A stretch of 64,000 nt of DNA from Thermomonas sp. S9 (GCF_024704365.1 NZ_JAJDFY010000001.1:2399001-2463000); one strand, 5' to 3'. Shown: positions 39,123 to 49,193, counted from the first letter of the stretch. Made by a program: numbers and translations. The notes: generated by a model from the sequence alone, not told the origin.

Positions 39123-40507
39123 GCGACACGCGCCTGCTTCCACGCAGCGCGGCGCGCCGGATCGCGCTGGTCGGGCTGCTGATCTACGCGCTGGCGCTGC
39201 TGCCGCTGGGCGCGGCGATCTACTACGCCACCCACGCCGCGCTGCGCCGGCAGATCGAGGCCAACCTGGTGCAGCTGTCCGACACCCTGCAAACCGACTA
39301 CCGCAACGACGGCGCGCGCGGGTTGCTGCAAATGATGGCGCGCCTGCACGGCAGCGGCCCGATCCCGCAGGGCGCCGCGCTGTTCGCGCCCGACGGGCGC
39401 CGCCTCGGCGGCAACATCGACACCACCCTGCCGGCGGCGTCCGGCTGGCAGCGCATCCTGCTGCGCGATCCGCGCGAAGGCCCGGATCCGGCGCTGGCGC
39501 TGGTGCGCGTGCTGCCGGACGGCAACCGCCTGGTGGTGGCGGCCGACCTGGAGGCGCTGGAAGCCATCGGCCGCACCCTGCTCGGCATGTTCGCGCTGGC
39601 CGCGCTGGCGCTGCTGGTGCTGGGCGCGCTCGCGGCCTGGGCCCTGACCCGCTACCTCGGCCACCGGTTGGCACCGATCCAGGCCACCGCGGATGCGGTG
39701 ATGCGCGGCCAACTGGAGCAGCGCGCGCGGGTCGGCGCCGGGGGCGACGAATTCGACCGCGTGGCCGCCTCGCTGAACGCGATGCTCGACCGCATCGCCG
39801 CGCTGGTCGACCACCTGCGCCAGGTCAGCGCCGATCTCGCGCATGACCTGCGCACCCCGCTGATGCGCCTGCGCAACCAGCTGGAAACCCTGCCGCAGGA
39901 GGCCGACCCCGAACGCCGGCAGGCGCTGCTCGCGGCCGCGCAGGCGCGCACCGACGAGGTGCTGGGTCTGTTCGATGCGATCCTGCGCATCGCCGAGGTC
40001 GATGCCGGCGAACTGGCCAGGGGCTTTGGCGTGCTCGATCTGAGCGCGCTGCTGAACGATCTGGCCGAGAGCCTGCAGCCGCTGGCCGAGGATACGGGCC
40101 ATCCTTTCAGCTACGCGATCGCGCCCGGACTGACGGTGCACGGCGATCGCCAGCTGCTGGCGCAGGCGGTGCTCAACCTGGTCGAGAACGCCCTGCGCCA
40201 TACCTCGCCCGGTTGCCGGGTGGAGCTGCGCGCCGGGATCGCCGCCGATGCCGGCAGTGGCGCCATCGTGATTTGCGTGCGCGATGACGGCCCCGGCATC
40301 CCCGCCGTCGACCGCGAGCGCGTACGCCAGCGTTTCGTGCGGCTGGAAGCCTCGCGCCACACGCCCGGCCACGGCCTGGGCCTGAGCCTGGTGGAAGCCA
40401 TCGCGCAGGCGCACGCCGGCCGACTGCAGCTGGAAGACGCCGCCCCCGGCCTGCGCGCCTGCCTGGTCCTGCCGCCCCCTCACGACGCCATGGAGCCCCG
40501 TCCATGA
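39119..40507 (+). CDS. Sensor histidine kinase
   Basis: 462 aa. TM1 at residues ~15-37 and TM2 at ~151-178 flank a ~110-aa periplasmic sensor domain with no cysteines and few histidines. Then HAMP, a HisKA domain with H242 in DLAHDLRTPLMRLRN, and an HATPase domain with NLVENALRHTSPG, DDGPGIP and GHGLGLSLVEAIA. It presumably senses a periplasmic signal for the efflux system encoded immediately downstream (ATGA overlap). The ligand is unknown. Confidence 0.9.
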   Translation: MSDTRLLPRSAARRIALVGLLIYALALLPLGAAIYYATHAALRRQIEANLVQLSDTLQTDYRNDGARGLLQMMARLHGSGPIPQGAALFAPDGRRLGGNIDTTLPAASGWQRILLRDPREGPDPALALVRVLPDGNRLVVAADLEALEAIGRTLLGMFALAALALLVLGALAAWALTRYLGHRLAPIQATADAVMRGQLEQRARVGAGGDEFDRVAASLNAMLDRIAALVDHLRQVSADLAHDLRTPLMRLRNQLETLPQEADPERRQALLAAAQARTDEVLGLFDAILRIAEVDAGELARGFGVLDLSALLNDLAESLQPLAEDTGHPFSYAIAPGLTVHGDRQLLAQAVLNLVENALRHTSPGCRVELRAGIAADAGSGAIVICVRDDGPGIPAVDRERVRQRFVRLEASRHTPGHGLGLSLVEAIAQAHAGRLQLEDAAPGLRACLVLPPPHDAMEPRP

Positions 40508-41856
40508 TCCGATCCGTCCGGCCCCTGTCCGCGCTGACGCTCGCGCTGTTGCTGGCCGGCTGCGCCAGCTACGCACCGCAGCCGCTGGCGCAGGATCCGG
40601 CCGTGCTGGCACCGCCGCTGGCCAGCGTGCTTCAGGCGCGCGCGGAAGCGATCCAGCGCCCGTGGCTGGCCCCGGTGCGGATCGACCTGCAATCGCCGCT
40701 GGACGACGCCGCGGTGGCGGCGCTGGCGGTGGTCAATGGCCCCGATCTCATCGCCCTGCGTACGCGCGCCGGGGTCGCGGATGCGCAGGCCTTCGCGGCC
40801 GGACTGCTGCCCGACCCCACCTTCAGCCTGGGTGCCGACAAGGTGCTGCGCGGGCCGGACACCCTGCTCAACCTGAGCGCCGCGCTCGGCTTCGACCTCA
40901 ACGCCCTGCGCACGCGCGCCCTCACCCGCGCCCAGGCCATTGCGCAGGCGCGCAGCGTGCGCCTGGACCTGGCCTGGGCGGAATGGCAGGCGGCCGGCCA
41001 GGCGCGCCTGCAGGCGGCGCGCATCCGCGCCTATCAGCGCCAGCTGCCGCTGCTGCGCGACAGCGCAAGGGCCGCCGCGCAGCTGGCCGACGCCAGCCTG
41101 CGCGCCGCCACGCGTGGCGACGCGGCGGCCGACGCGGCGCAGGCGCAGCGGCTGGCCGCACTGGATGCGCAGACCCGCCTGCGCACCCTGGAACAGAACC
41201 TGCGCGATGCCCGGCAAACGCTGAACCGCCTGCTCGGCCTGCCGCCGGATATCGAGCTGGCGCTGGTGGATGCGCCGACACCGGACATCGCGCCGCCACC
41301 GCTGAATGCCCTGTTCGCGCAGGCACGCGCGCAGCGCAGCGACCTGGCCGCGCTGCGCGCCGGCTACGCTGCGCAGGAAGCCGCGCTGCATCGGGCCATC
41401 CTGCAGCAGTTCCCCAGCCTCAACCTGACCCTGACCGGCAACCGCGATTCCGCCGGCAACCTGCTGCTCGGGCCGGCGCTCGATTTCACCCTGCCGCTGT
41501 GGAACCGCAACCGCGGCAACATCGCGGTGGAGACCGCCACCCGCGCCAGCCTGCGTGCGGAATACGAGGCGCGCCTGTTCCAGACCCGCGCCGATCTGGA
41601 AGGCGCGCGCCAGGCCCTGCTGCTGGCGCTGCGCCAGCGCGCGGCGGCGCAGGCGGATGCGCCCGCACTGCGGCAGCAGGCCGCCGCGGCGCAGGCCGCC
41701 GCCGCACGCGGCGACCTCTCGCAGGCGGCCGCGGAAACGCTGCAACAGGCCTGGCGCGACCGCCAGCTGCTGCTGGCGCAACTGGACCAGACCATCGCCG
41801 AACAACGCATCGCGCTGCAGCTGCTGGTCGGCGCTCCGATCGAGGACACCCCATGA
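40504..41856 (+). CDS. TolC/CusC-family outer-membrane efflux lipoprotein
   Basis: 450 aa. Lipoprotein signal peptide ending LALLLAGCASY, with Cys20 the lipid site. Long Ala/Gln/Arg heptads form the two TolC repeats (ALTRAQAIAQARSVRLDLAWAEWQ; FQTRADLEGARQALLLALRQ). LPLWNRNRGNIAVETATR is the conserved turn of the family. Outer-membrane channel for the RND pump that follows. ATGA overlap on both sides. Confidence 0.88.
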   Translation: MIRSVRPLSALTLALLLAGCASYAPQPLAQDPAVLAPPLASVLQARAEAIQRPWLAPVRIDLQSPLDDAAVAALAVVNGPDLIALRTRAGVADAQAFAAGLLPDPTFSLGADKVLRGPDTLLNLSAALGFDLNALRTRALTRAQAIAQARSVRLDLAWAEWQAAGQARLQAARIRAYQRQLPLLRDSARAAAQLADASLRAATRGDAAADAAQAQRLAALDAQTRLRTLEQNLRDARQTLNRLLGLPPDIELALVDAPTPDIAPPPLNALFAQARAQRSDLAALRAGYAAQEAALHRAILQQFPSLNLTLTGNRDSAGNLLLGPALDFTLPLWNRNRGNIAVETATRASLRAEYEARLFQTRADLEGARQALLLALRQRAAAQADAPALRQQAAAAQAAAARGDLSQAAAETLQQAWRDRQLLLAQLDQTIAEQRIALQLLVGAPIEDTP

Positions 41857-42890
41857 CCTACTACCGCCCCACCGTCCTTCTGCTCTGCCTGCTGCTGGCG
41901 GCCTGCGGCCGCTCCGGCGATGCCGGCGATGCCGCGCCCGCCACCGGTACCGCGTCCGCGCTGGTCACCCTGGCCACCGCCGAGCGCGGCGCGGTAGCGC
42001 AGACCATCACCGTCTACGGCCAGGTCGAGGCCGGCAGCGACAGCCAGCGCATGCTGGCCGCGCCGGTGGAGGCCGTGGTGGCGGCGATCGCGGCGCCGGC
42101 CGGCAGTCGCGTGCGCGCAGGGCAGCCGATCGTGCGCCTGCAGCCGAGCCCGGCCACCCGCGCGCAGTGGCAGTCTGCCGTGGCCGAGGCGCAGGCCGCC
42201 CGCGAGGCCCTGGCGCGCGCGCAGCGGCTGCGCGCGGACGGCCTGGCCAGCCAGGCCGAGGTCGAGGCCGCGCAGGCGCGCCTGACCACCGCCGAGGCCC
42301 AGCGCAGCACGCTGCAGGCGCGGCTGGCCCAGCTCGACCTGCGCGCGCCCGCCGCCGGCGACGTGCAGCGGGTGCTGGTCAATGTCGGCGACCTGCTCGC
42401 CCCCGGCACGCCGGTGGCCAGCCTGGCGGTTTCCGGCGCCGGGGTGGCGCGGTTCGGGATCGACCCGACGCAGATCGGCAGCCTGCAGGTGGGCGCCCCG
42501 GTGCAGGTGCAGCCGCTGGACGGCCGCCCGCCGCTGGCGGCCAGCGTGCGCAGCCTCAGCCGTGCGATCGATCCGCAGACCCGGCTGGCGACATTTCTGG
42601 TGGACATCCCCGCCCGCGACGCTCCCAGTCCGGGCCAGCCGCTCACCGCGCAGGTCGCGGTGGTCCGCGACCGCGATGCGGTGGTGGTGCCCTACGCCGC
42701 ACTGCTGGACGACGCTGGCCAGCCCTATGTATACGTGGTGAACGACGGCACTGCGCATCGCCGCGACGTGCGGGTGGGGCCGACCGACGGCTGCCGGGCG
42801 GCGATCCTGTCCGGGGTGCGCGCCGGCGAGCAGGTGGTGGTGGCCGGCGGCACCGCGCTGGAAGACGGCCTGAAGGTGCGCACGCGATGA
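41853..42890 (+). CDS. RND efflux periplasmic adaptor lipoprotein
   Basis: 345 aa. Lipobox LLLAACGRS (Cys18). Biotinyl-lipoyl hairpin (VEAVVAAIAAPAGSRVRAGQ... DLRAPAAGDVQRVLVNVGDLLAPG), coiled-coil ALARAQRLRADGLASQAEVEAAQ, beta-barrel DPQTRLATFLVDIP and the C-terminal membrane-proximal domain. No N- or C-terminal His/Met-rich metal-binding extension as in CusB, so metal specificity is not evident. Confidence 0.9.
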   Translation: MTYYRPTVLLLCLLLAACGRSGDAGDAAPATGTASALVTLATAERGAVAQTITVYGQVEAGSDSQRMLAAPVEAVVAAIAAPAGSRVRAGQPIVRLQPSPATRAQWQSAVAEAQAAREALARAQRLRADGLASQAEVEAAQARLTTAEAQRSTLQARLAQLDLRAPAAGDVQRVLVNVGDLLAPGTPVASLAVSGAGVARFGIDPTQIGSLQVGAPVQVQPLDGRPPLAASVRSLSRAIDPQTRLATFLVDIPARDAPSPGQPLTAQVAVVRDRDAVVVPYAALLDDAGQPYVYVVNDGTAHRRDVRVGPTDGCRAAILSGVRAGEQVVVAGGTALEDGLKVRTR

Positions 42891-45800
42891 GCAGCGCGCT
42901 CACCCGCCACGCGCGCAGCCTGTGGCTGGCGCTGCTGCTGCTCACCCTGGGCGGGGTGGTCGGCGCGCTGCGGATGCCGGTCAGCCTGTTCCCGCACATC
43001 GACTATCCGCGCGTGCTGGTGGCGATCGACGCCGGCGAACGCGACCCGGCGCAGATGGAGGCCGAGATCACCCGCCCGATGGAGATCGCCCTGCGCGCGG
43101 TGCCCGGGGTCCGCCACATCCGCTCCACCACCAGCCGCGGTTCGGCCGAGATCGCGCTGAACTTCCCCTGGGGCCAGGACATGGCGCAGGCCACCCTGGC
43201 CACCCAGGGCGCATTGGCCACGGTCGCGGCGGAGATCCCGCCCGGCACCCGCTTCGAGGTGCGCCGCTCCGACCCCAGCCTGTTCCCGGTGCTGGGCCTG
43301 GCGCTGACCTCCGACAGCCTCGACGTGCAGGCGCTGCGCCAGCTGGCGGAGCTGAAGATCCGCCCGGCGCTGACCGCGGTGGACGGCGTGGCCGGGGTGG
43401 ACGTGCTCGGCGGCGCCGCGCGCGAGTTCGCGGTGGACATCGACCCGGCGCGGCTGACCGCGCTCGGGCTGTCGATCGACGACGTGGCGCGCGCGCTGGC
43501 GCAGGCCAACCTGGTGCGCGGGGTCGGCCGCCTGCAGGACCGCCATCGCCTGTATCTGGTACTGGTCGAACACCGCACGGCCACGCCCGCGGCGCTGGCA
43601 CGGATTCCGGTCAAATCCGGCGACAGCGCCGGCGCCGGGCTGGTGACGCTGGGCGATGTCGCGCAGATCCGCCCCGCCAGCGCCCCCAACTACACCCTGG
43701 TCAACAGCGACGGCCACCGCGCGGTCCTGGTCAACGTGCGCCAGGGCCTGGGCGGCGACACTGTGCGCATCGTGCAGCAGGCGCAGGCGCGGCTGGCCGG
43801 GCTCGGGCTGCCGCCGAGCGTCAAGGTGACCCCGTTCTACGACCAGTCGGAGCTGGTGGTGGGCGCCGCCGGCGCGGTGCGCGACGCGATCCTGCTCGGC
43901 GCCCTGCTGGCCGGGCTGGTGCTGTGGCTGTTCCTGCGCTCGTGGCGGCTGGTGGCGATCACCGCGGCGGTGCTGCCGGCGGTACTGGCCGCTACCAGCC
44001 TGCTGCTGTACGCGCTGGGCATGCACTTCGACATGATGACCCTGGGCGGCATGGCCGCCGCGGTCGGCCTGATCGTGGACGATGCGGTGGTGATGCTGGA
44101 GCACGTGATGCGGCGGATGCAGGAAGGCCGCGCGCGCACGCCGCCGGGCATCCTCGCCGCCGCCGCGGAGATGACCCGGCCGCTGCTGGGCTCCACCGGC
44201 GCCACCATCGTGGTGTTCCTGCCGCTGGCCTTCATCGCCGGCGTCAGCGGTGGCTTCTTCAAGGCACTGGCGGTGACCATGGTCGCCGCGCTGGTGATCT
44301 CGCTGCTGTATGCGCGCCTCTTGATCCCGCTGCTGTGCGCGCACTGGCTGCGCCCGCGCGATGCCGAGCTGGCCGAACGTGCCGGCGGCTGGCTGGGCTG
44401 GCTGCTGCACCACTACCACCGGGCCATCCGGGCGGTGATGGCGCAGCCGGCGCGCATCGCCGGCGCCGTGGTGCTGGTGCTGGCCATTGCCGGCGGGCTG
44501 GCCTGGTACAAGGTGCCGTCCGGCTTCATGCCGAAGATGGACGAGGGCGGCTTCATCCTCGATTACAAGGCCCAGCCTGGCGCCGCACTGGCCGACACCG
44601 ACCGCCTGCTGCGCCAGGTCGAGGCGCTCATCCGGGCTACGCCCGAGGTCGCCAGCTATTCGCGCCGCACCGGCCTGCAGCTGGGTGGCGGGCTGACCGA
44701 GGCGGACGAAGGCGACTACTTCATCCGCCTCAAGGGCGGCCGCCGGCGCCCGATCGAGGCGGTGATGGCCGACCTGCGCCAGCGCATCGCAGACCAGGTG
44801 CCGGGGCTGCAGGTGGAGACCGCGCAGCTGATGGAGGACCTGATCGGCGATCTGACTGCGGTGCCGCAGCCGATCGAGATCAAGCTGTTCGGCGACGATC
44901 CGGCGCAGCTGGAGCCGGCCGCGCGCCGGGTGGCCGGCGCGATCGCGCGCATCCCCGGCGTGGTGGAGGTGGTGGACGGCCTGCGCGTGGCCGGCGACGC
45001 CATCGCGGTCCGGGTGGATGCCGGGCGCGCGCGTCTGCACGGGCTGGACCCGGCGCAGGTGGCGGACCAGGTGGAGGCGCTGGTCGGCGGCAACGTGGCG
45101 ACCCGGGTCCGTGTCGGCGAGCAGATGCTGGACGTGCGCGTGCGCGCCCCGGCCGACCTGCGCGCGCGCGCGGCCGAGCTGGCGCAGCTGCCGCTGGTGG
45201 CGCCCGACGGGCATGCGCTGCGCGTGGGCCAGATCGCGCAGGTCACGGTGGTGGCCGGGCAGAAGCAGCGCACGCGCGAGGACCTGGCGCCCTTCATCGA
45301 CGTCACTGCGCGCCTGGAAGGCCGCGACCTCGGTTCGGCAATGGCCGACGTGCGCCGCGCCGTGGCCGCGCTGCAGCTGCCGGCGGCGATCCGGGTCGAA
45401 TACGGCGGACTGTATGCGCAGCAGCGGCAGAGCTTCGCGGACATGACGATGGTGTTCAGCGCCGCGCTGCTGCTGGCCGCGCTGCTGCTCACCTTCCTGT
45501 TCGAGCGCATCGCCTGGACCCTGGCGGCGATGCTGACCGTGCTGCTGAGCGCGGCGGCGGTGTTCATCGGCCTGTGGCTGACCGGGATCGAGCTGGACGT
45601 GTCGGCACTGATGGGCCTGACCATGGTGGTCGGCATGGTGACCGAGCTGATCGTGTTCTATTTCTCCGAGCTGCCGGCGGGCCAGCCGGCCAGCGCACAT
45701 GCCCTGGCCGAGGCCGGCGAGAAGCGCCTGCGCCCGATCCTGATGTCGGCGCTGATCGCGATCCTCACCTTGAGCCCGCTGGCGCTGGGCATCAGCCGCG

Positions 45801-45952
45801 GCGCCGGGCTGCAGCAGCCGCTGGCCACCGCCATCATCTTCGGCCTGATCGCGGCGGTACCGCTGGTGCTGTTGCTGCTGCCGGCACTGGTCCGCGTGCT
45901 GCAGGGGCGCCCGCGCACACCGCCGGCGCCGGCATCGGCGCCCCCCGGATGA
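42887..45952 (+). CDS. RND efflux transporter permease
   Basis: 1,021 aa. Two repeats of six TM helices with large periplasmic loops. The start LWLALLLLTLGGVVGALRMPVSLFPHIDYPRV is HAE/AcrB-like. TM4-type GGMAAAVGLIVDDAVVMLEHV carries two adjacent Asp of the proton relay (located ~390-410). Second-half TM10-type MGLTMVVGMVTELIVFYF is unusual in having a lone Glu. CusA methionine clusters are not seen. The substrate is not deducible from sequence; operon position after a PepSY-TCS suggests an inducible envelope or metal stress pump. Confidence 0.88.
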   Translation: MSSALTRHARSLWLALLLLTLGGVVGALRMPVSLFPHIDYPRVLVAIDAGERDPAQMEAEITRPMEIALRAVPGVRHIRSTTSRGSAEIALNFPWGQDMAQATLATQGALATVAAEIPPGTRFEVRRSDPSLFPVLGLALTSDSLDVQALRQLAELKIRPALTAVDGVAGVDVLGGAAREFAVDIDPARLTALGLSIDDVARALAQANLVRGVGRLQDRHRLYLVLVEHRTATPAALARIPVKSGDSAGAGLVTLGDVAQIRPASAPNYTLVNSDGHRAVLVNVRQGLGGDTVRIVQQAQARLAGLGLPPSVKVTPFYDQSELVVGAAGAVRDAILLGALLAGLVLWLFLRSWRLVAITAAVLPAVLAATSLLLYALGMHFDMMTLGGMAAAVGLIVDDAVVMLEHVMRRMQEGRARTPPGILAAAAEMTRPLLGSTGATIVVFLPLAFIAGVSGGFFKALAVTMVAALVISLLYARLLIPLLCAHWLRPRDAELAERAGGWLGWLLHHYHRAIRAVMAQPARIAGAVVLVLAIAGGLAWYKVPSGFMPKMDEGGFILDYKAQPGAALADTDRLLRQVEALIRATPEVASYSRRTGLQLGGGLTEADEGDYFIRLKGGRRRPIEAVMADLRQRIADQVPGLQVETAQLMEDLIGDLTAVPQPIEIKLFGDDPAQLEPAARRVAGAIARIPGVVEVVDGLRVAGDAIAVRVDAGRARLHGLDPAQVADQVEALVGGNVATRVRVGEQMLDVRVRAPADLRARAAELAQLPLVAPDGHALRVGQIAQVTVVAGQKQRTREDLAPFIDVTARLEGRDLGSAMADVRRAVAALQLPAAIRVEYGGLYAQQRQSFADMTMVFSAALLLAALLLTFLFERIAWTLAAMLTVLLSAAAVFIGLWLTGIELDVSALMGLTMVVGMVTELIVFYFSELPAGQPASAHALAEAGEKRLRPILMSALIAILTLSPLALGISRGAGLQQPLATAIIFGLIAAVPLVLLLLPALVRVLQGRPRTPPAPASAPPG

Positions 45953-45953
45953 G

Positions 45954-46746
45954 TCAACCGACGAGCCGCAGCGCGCTGCCGCTGCGGTACAGGATGTAGG
46001 CGGCGACCACGAACACGATGCCGGCGAAGATCCGCGCCAGGGTATTGCGCTGGCTAGCCAGGCGCAGCGACAGCCGGGTGCCGGCCATCCCGCCCAGCAG
46101 GCCACCGGCGATGAACAGCCCGGCCACCGGCCAGTTCACCATCCCCGACGCCGCGTAGTTCAGCGCGGTGGCGAGGCCGAAGGTGCCGACCGCCAGCAGC
46201 GAGGAGCCGACCGCGTTGGCCATCGACATGCCGGTGGCCAGGATCAGCGCCGGCACGATCAGAAAGCCGCCACCGATGCCGAAGAAACCGGACGCCGCGC
46301 CGGCGACCAGCGCGGCCGCCCCGGTGCGCAGGCAGTTGCGCAGGCTGGTGACCTGCCGCGCGGCGTCGCGTTCGCGCCGCGGGCGCAGCATGGCAATGCC
46401 GACCACGACCATGATCAGCCCGAACAGGAACAGCAGCTGCTGCCCGTCGATCGCCTTGCCGAGACTGGAACCCAGCAGCGCGCCGAGGGGTGCCGACCAG
46501 CGCGAACACGATCGCGCAGGCCCAGCACACGTTGCTTCGCCGTGCATGCCCGGCGAAATTGAGATAGGCGTTGGCCGACACCGCCAGCGCGCTGGTACCG
46601 ATCGCCACGTGCGGCTGGGCGATGCCGACCACGTACAGCAGCAGCGGGGTGGCGAGGATCGAACCGCCGCCGCCGATCAGGCCGAGCACGAACCCGACCG
46701 CCGCGCCGGAGCCGAGCGAGGACAGCGTCTGCCAGAGATCCAGCAT
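45954..46746 (-). pseudogene. TauE/SafE sulfite exporter family permease, frameshifted
   Basis: Start MLDLWQTLSSLGSGAAVGFVLGLIGGGGS at 46746 and end NTLARIFAGIVFVVAAYILYRSG belong to one 263-aa protein with ~8 helices and two GGGGS/GGGF repeats typical of TauE. A surplus base in the G4 run at 46487-46490 breaks it; correcting gives ALVGTLGALLGSSLGKAI. Probably exports sulfite or a related sulfur anion made by the persulfide pathway encoded upstream. Convergent with the RND gene (1-bp gap). Confidence 0.87.
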
Positions 46747-46752
46747 GGCGCG

Positions 46753-47094
46753 TTAGCCCGGCAGCTGCCGGGCCATCTGGTAGGCCAGCGCGCAGCGGTT
46801 GCCGGAGGCGCAGTAGGCCAGCGCCTTGCCCGGTGCCTGTGCCAGCACCTGCTTGAGCTGGGCGGCCTGGGCCGGGGTCACCGCTCCAGAACGGACTGGG
46901 ATGAAGTGGGTCTGCAGGCCGTGCTTCTTCGCCTCCACCTCGACCAGGGCCCAGGCGGGCTGGCCGAACATCTCGCCGTCCGGGCGCATGCAGATGAGGG
47001 TGGTGTAGCCGGCGGCGGCGATCGCGGCAACCTCGCGCGGATCCAGCTGCGGGCAGACGTGGTAATCGGAAGTGAGGGGAGTGATCGCGGGCAT
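46753..47094 (-). CDS. TIGR01244/DUF442 sulfurtransferase or phosphatase-fold protein
   Basis: 113 aa with a cysteine-phosphatase/rhodanese-like fold. ICMRPDGEMFGQPAW and the active loop AYCASGNRCALAYQMARQL (residues ~93-111) are typical; CASGNR is the P-loop. In BigR-type operons this domain (Blh N-terminal part) supports sulfide oxidation as a sulfurtransferase. 6 bp upstream of the TauE gene. Confidence 0.85.
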   Translation of the reverse strand: MPAITPLTSDYHVCPQLDPREVAAIAAAGYTTLICMRPDGEMFGQPAWALVEVEAKKHGLQTHFIPVRSGAVTPAQAAQLKQVLAQAPGKALAYCASGNRCALAYQMARQLPG

Positions 47095-47184
47095 GGGCTA
47101 TCTCCAGCAAGAAGGCAGATGGAAACCGACGGAGCCGGTGAATGGGGGAGCCGGGAGAAGACCGGCTCCGTCGGCAAAGGGCGT

Positions 47185-48077
47185 TCAAAGCGCGTCGATC
47201 GGCAGTTTGAGGAAGTGGCGGCCATCGTCATCCGGCGGCGGCAGATGGCCGGCGCGCATGTTCACCTGCAGCGAGGGCAGGATCAGGCGCGGCATGCCGA
47301 GGGTGGCGTCGCGTGCCCGGCGCATCGCGACGAAGCCGTCCTCGTCGCTGCCGTCGGCGACATGGATGTTGGCGCGCCGCTCCTCGGCGACGGAGGTCTC
47401 CCAGCGGATCTCGCGCCCGCCGGGGCCGTAGTCGTGGCACATGAACAAGCGCGTGTGCGGCGGCAGCGCCAGGATGCGCCGTGCCGAGCGGTACAGCGTG
47501 CGCGCATCGCCGCCGGGGAAGTCGGCGCGCGCGGTGCCGGCATCCGGCATGAACAGGGTATCGCCGACGAACGCGGCATCGCCCACCACGTGGGTCATGC
47601 ATGCCGGGGTATGCCCGGGGGTGTGCAGGGCGAAGGCCTCCAGCGTGCCGATGGTGTAGCGCTCGCCATCGGCGAACAGGCGGTCGAACTGGCTGCCGTC
47701 GCGCTGGAACTCGGTGCCCTCGTTGAACACCTTGCCGAAGGTGCGCTGCACCTCCACGATCTTTTCGCCGATCCCGATCCTGCCGCCCAGCTGCTGCTGC
47801 AGCCACGGCGCGGCGGACAGGTGGTCGGCATGGACGTGGGTTTCGATCGCCATTCGACCTGCAAGCCCTGCGCGCGCACGTGGTCCACGATGCGCTGCGC
47901 CGAGGCGTAGCCGATCCGGCCGGCGGCAGGGTCGAAGTCCAGCACCGGGTCGATGATCGCGCAGGCCGTGCTGGCCGGATCGCGCACCACGTAGCTGATG
48001 GTGTTGGTGGCCGGATCGAGGAAGGCGGTCACGTCCGGACGGGCATCGGAAACGGGCGGCAGCGGTGCGCTGTGCAT
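47185..48077 (-). pseudogene. Persulfide-dioxygenase-like metallo-beta-lactamase protein, frameshifted
   Basis: From ATG 48077 (MHSAPLPPVSDARPDV; GAGGAG 8 nt upstream) the frame is lost near 47850, where one G is missing. Adding it joins LQVEW to AIETHVHADHLSAAPWLQ and gives 297 aa. Metal motif HVHADH, further His in HTPGHTPACM and HDYGPGG, and Asp in VGDTLF are intact, as in ETHE1/PDO and Blh enzymes that oxidise glutathione persulfide to sulfite. It is the first gene of the operon, divergent from the OxyR-like regulator. Confidence 0.88.
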
Positions 48078-48173
48078 GGCGGTCTCCTCGGTGGCGGGTT
48101 GGACTTCCGGTGCGATGGCACCATCGCCGGTCTCCATGCGGGACACTGTAGGCCCGTCCCGCGCACATGGGAA

Positions 48174-48187
48174 ACGAATTATTCCGT
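48174..48187. promoter_or_regulatory. Imperfect dyad between the persulfide operon and its LysR regulator
   Basis: ACGAATTATTCCGT is an AT-rich imperfect palindrome in a GC-rich 171-bp divergent promoter region (48078-48248). Its position suits a LysR-type operator, but no canonical OxyR site could be assigned. Confidence 0.3.
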
Positions 48188-48248
48188 CCTGTGTGATCGC
48201 CCCGCTCGATGACGCTTCCGCTACCATGGCAGCGTCCCGGCCCTCCGC

Positions 48249-49193
48249 ATGCCCGCCATGTCCGCCCTGCCCAACCTGCGCCACCTGCGCTACCTGGTCG
48301 CCCTGCACGACCACCTGCACTTCGGGCGCGCGGCCGCGGCCTGCTGCGTCACCCAGTCCACCCTGAGCGCCGGCATCCGCGAGCTGGAAGCGCAGCTCGG
48401 TGCGCAGGTGGCCGAACGCAGCAAGCGCCACGTGGTGATCACCCCGCTCGGGCACCGGCTGGTGACGCGCGCACGCCTGCTGCTGCGCGAGGCCGAGGCG
48501 CTGGTGGCGATGGCGGCCGAGGACGGCAACCCGATGGCCGGCACGATCGACCTCGGCGTGCTGCCCACCATTGGCCCGTTCCTGCTGCCGCGGCTGATCC
48601 CCGCGCTCGGCCGGCAGTTCCCGCAGCTGCGGCTGGCCCTGCGCGAGGACAAGACGGGCAACCTGCTGGACCAGTTGGCCGAGGGCCGGCTCGACCTGGT
48701 GCTGATGGCCTTCCCCTACGACACCCCGGGCATGGAAACCCGGATGCTGTTCGACGATGCCTACCGCTTCGCCACCCGCGACGACGACGCGCCGCGCCCG
48801 GTGAAGGGCAGGCGCTTCGACCTGCAGGCGCAGATCGACGAGCGCAACCTGCTGCTGCTGGAGCACGACCACTGCCTGCACAGCCACGCCCTGCCCGCCC
48901 TGCAGCATGCGGCGGAGGTGGGGCGCGTCAACTTTTCCTCGACCAGCCTGCACACCCTGGTGGCGATGGTGTCGGAAGGCATGGGCGCGACCTTCCTGCC
49001 GGACCTGGCCATCACCGGCGGCATCCTCAAGGGCACCCGGGTGGTGGTACAACCGCTGGGCGATGCCGCCAACGCGCGCACCATCGGACTGTGCTGGCGG
49101 CGCAACGCGGCGCGGCGCGAGACCTTCCTGGAACTGGGCCGTTTCCTGCGCGCCTGGGCGGCACGCCACGTGAAGCCGTGGACGCCCGCCTGA
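48249..49193 (+). CDS. OxyR-family LysR-type regulator with a single redox cysteine
   Basis: 314 aa. N-terminal winged helix [32 protein letters not shown]; LysR substrate domain with OxyR-specific [16 protein letters not shown] and [15 protein letters not shown]. The cysteine equivalent to E. coli C199 is present (C209), but the position of C208 (nine residues on) is Leu, so the classical disulfide switch cannot form. Divergent from persulfide-oxidation genes, it may sense sulfane sulfur or persulfide through one thiol. A start at 48258 (MSALPNLRH) is also possible. Confidence 0.85.
   Translation: MPAMSALPNLRHLRYLVALHDHLHFGRAAAACCVTQSTLSAGIRELEAQLGAQVAERSKRHVVITPLGHRLVTRARLLLREAEALVAMAAEDGNPMAGTIDLGVLPTIGPFLLPRLIPALGRQFPQLRLALREDKTGNLLDQLAEGRLDLVLMAFPYDTPGMETRMLFDDAYRFATRDDDAPRPVKGRRFDLQAQIDERNLLLLEHDHCLHSHALPALQHAAEVGRVNFSSTSLHTLVAMVSEGMGATFLPDLAITGGILKGTRVVVQPLGDAANARTIGLCWRRNAARRETFLELGRFLRAWAARHVKPWTPA

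Noticed and set aside
42725..46105. A 1,126-codon open frame on the minus strand opposite the RND operon
   Set aside because: Low-complexity Arg/Gln/His translation antisense to a well-motifed RND permease; typical third-position GC artefact.
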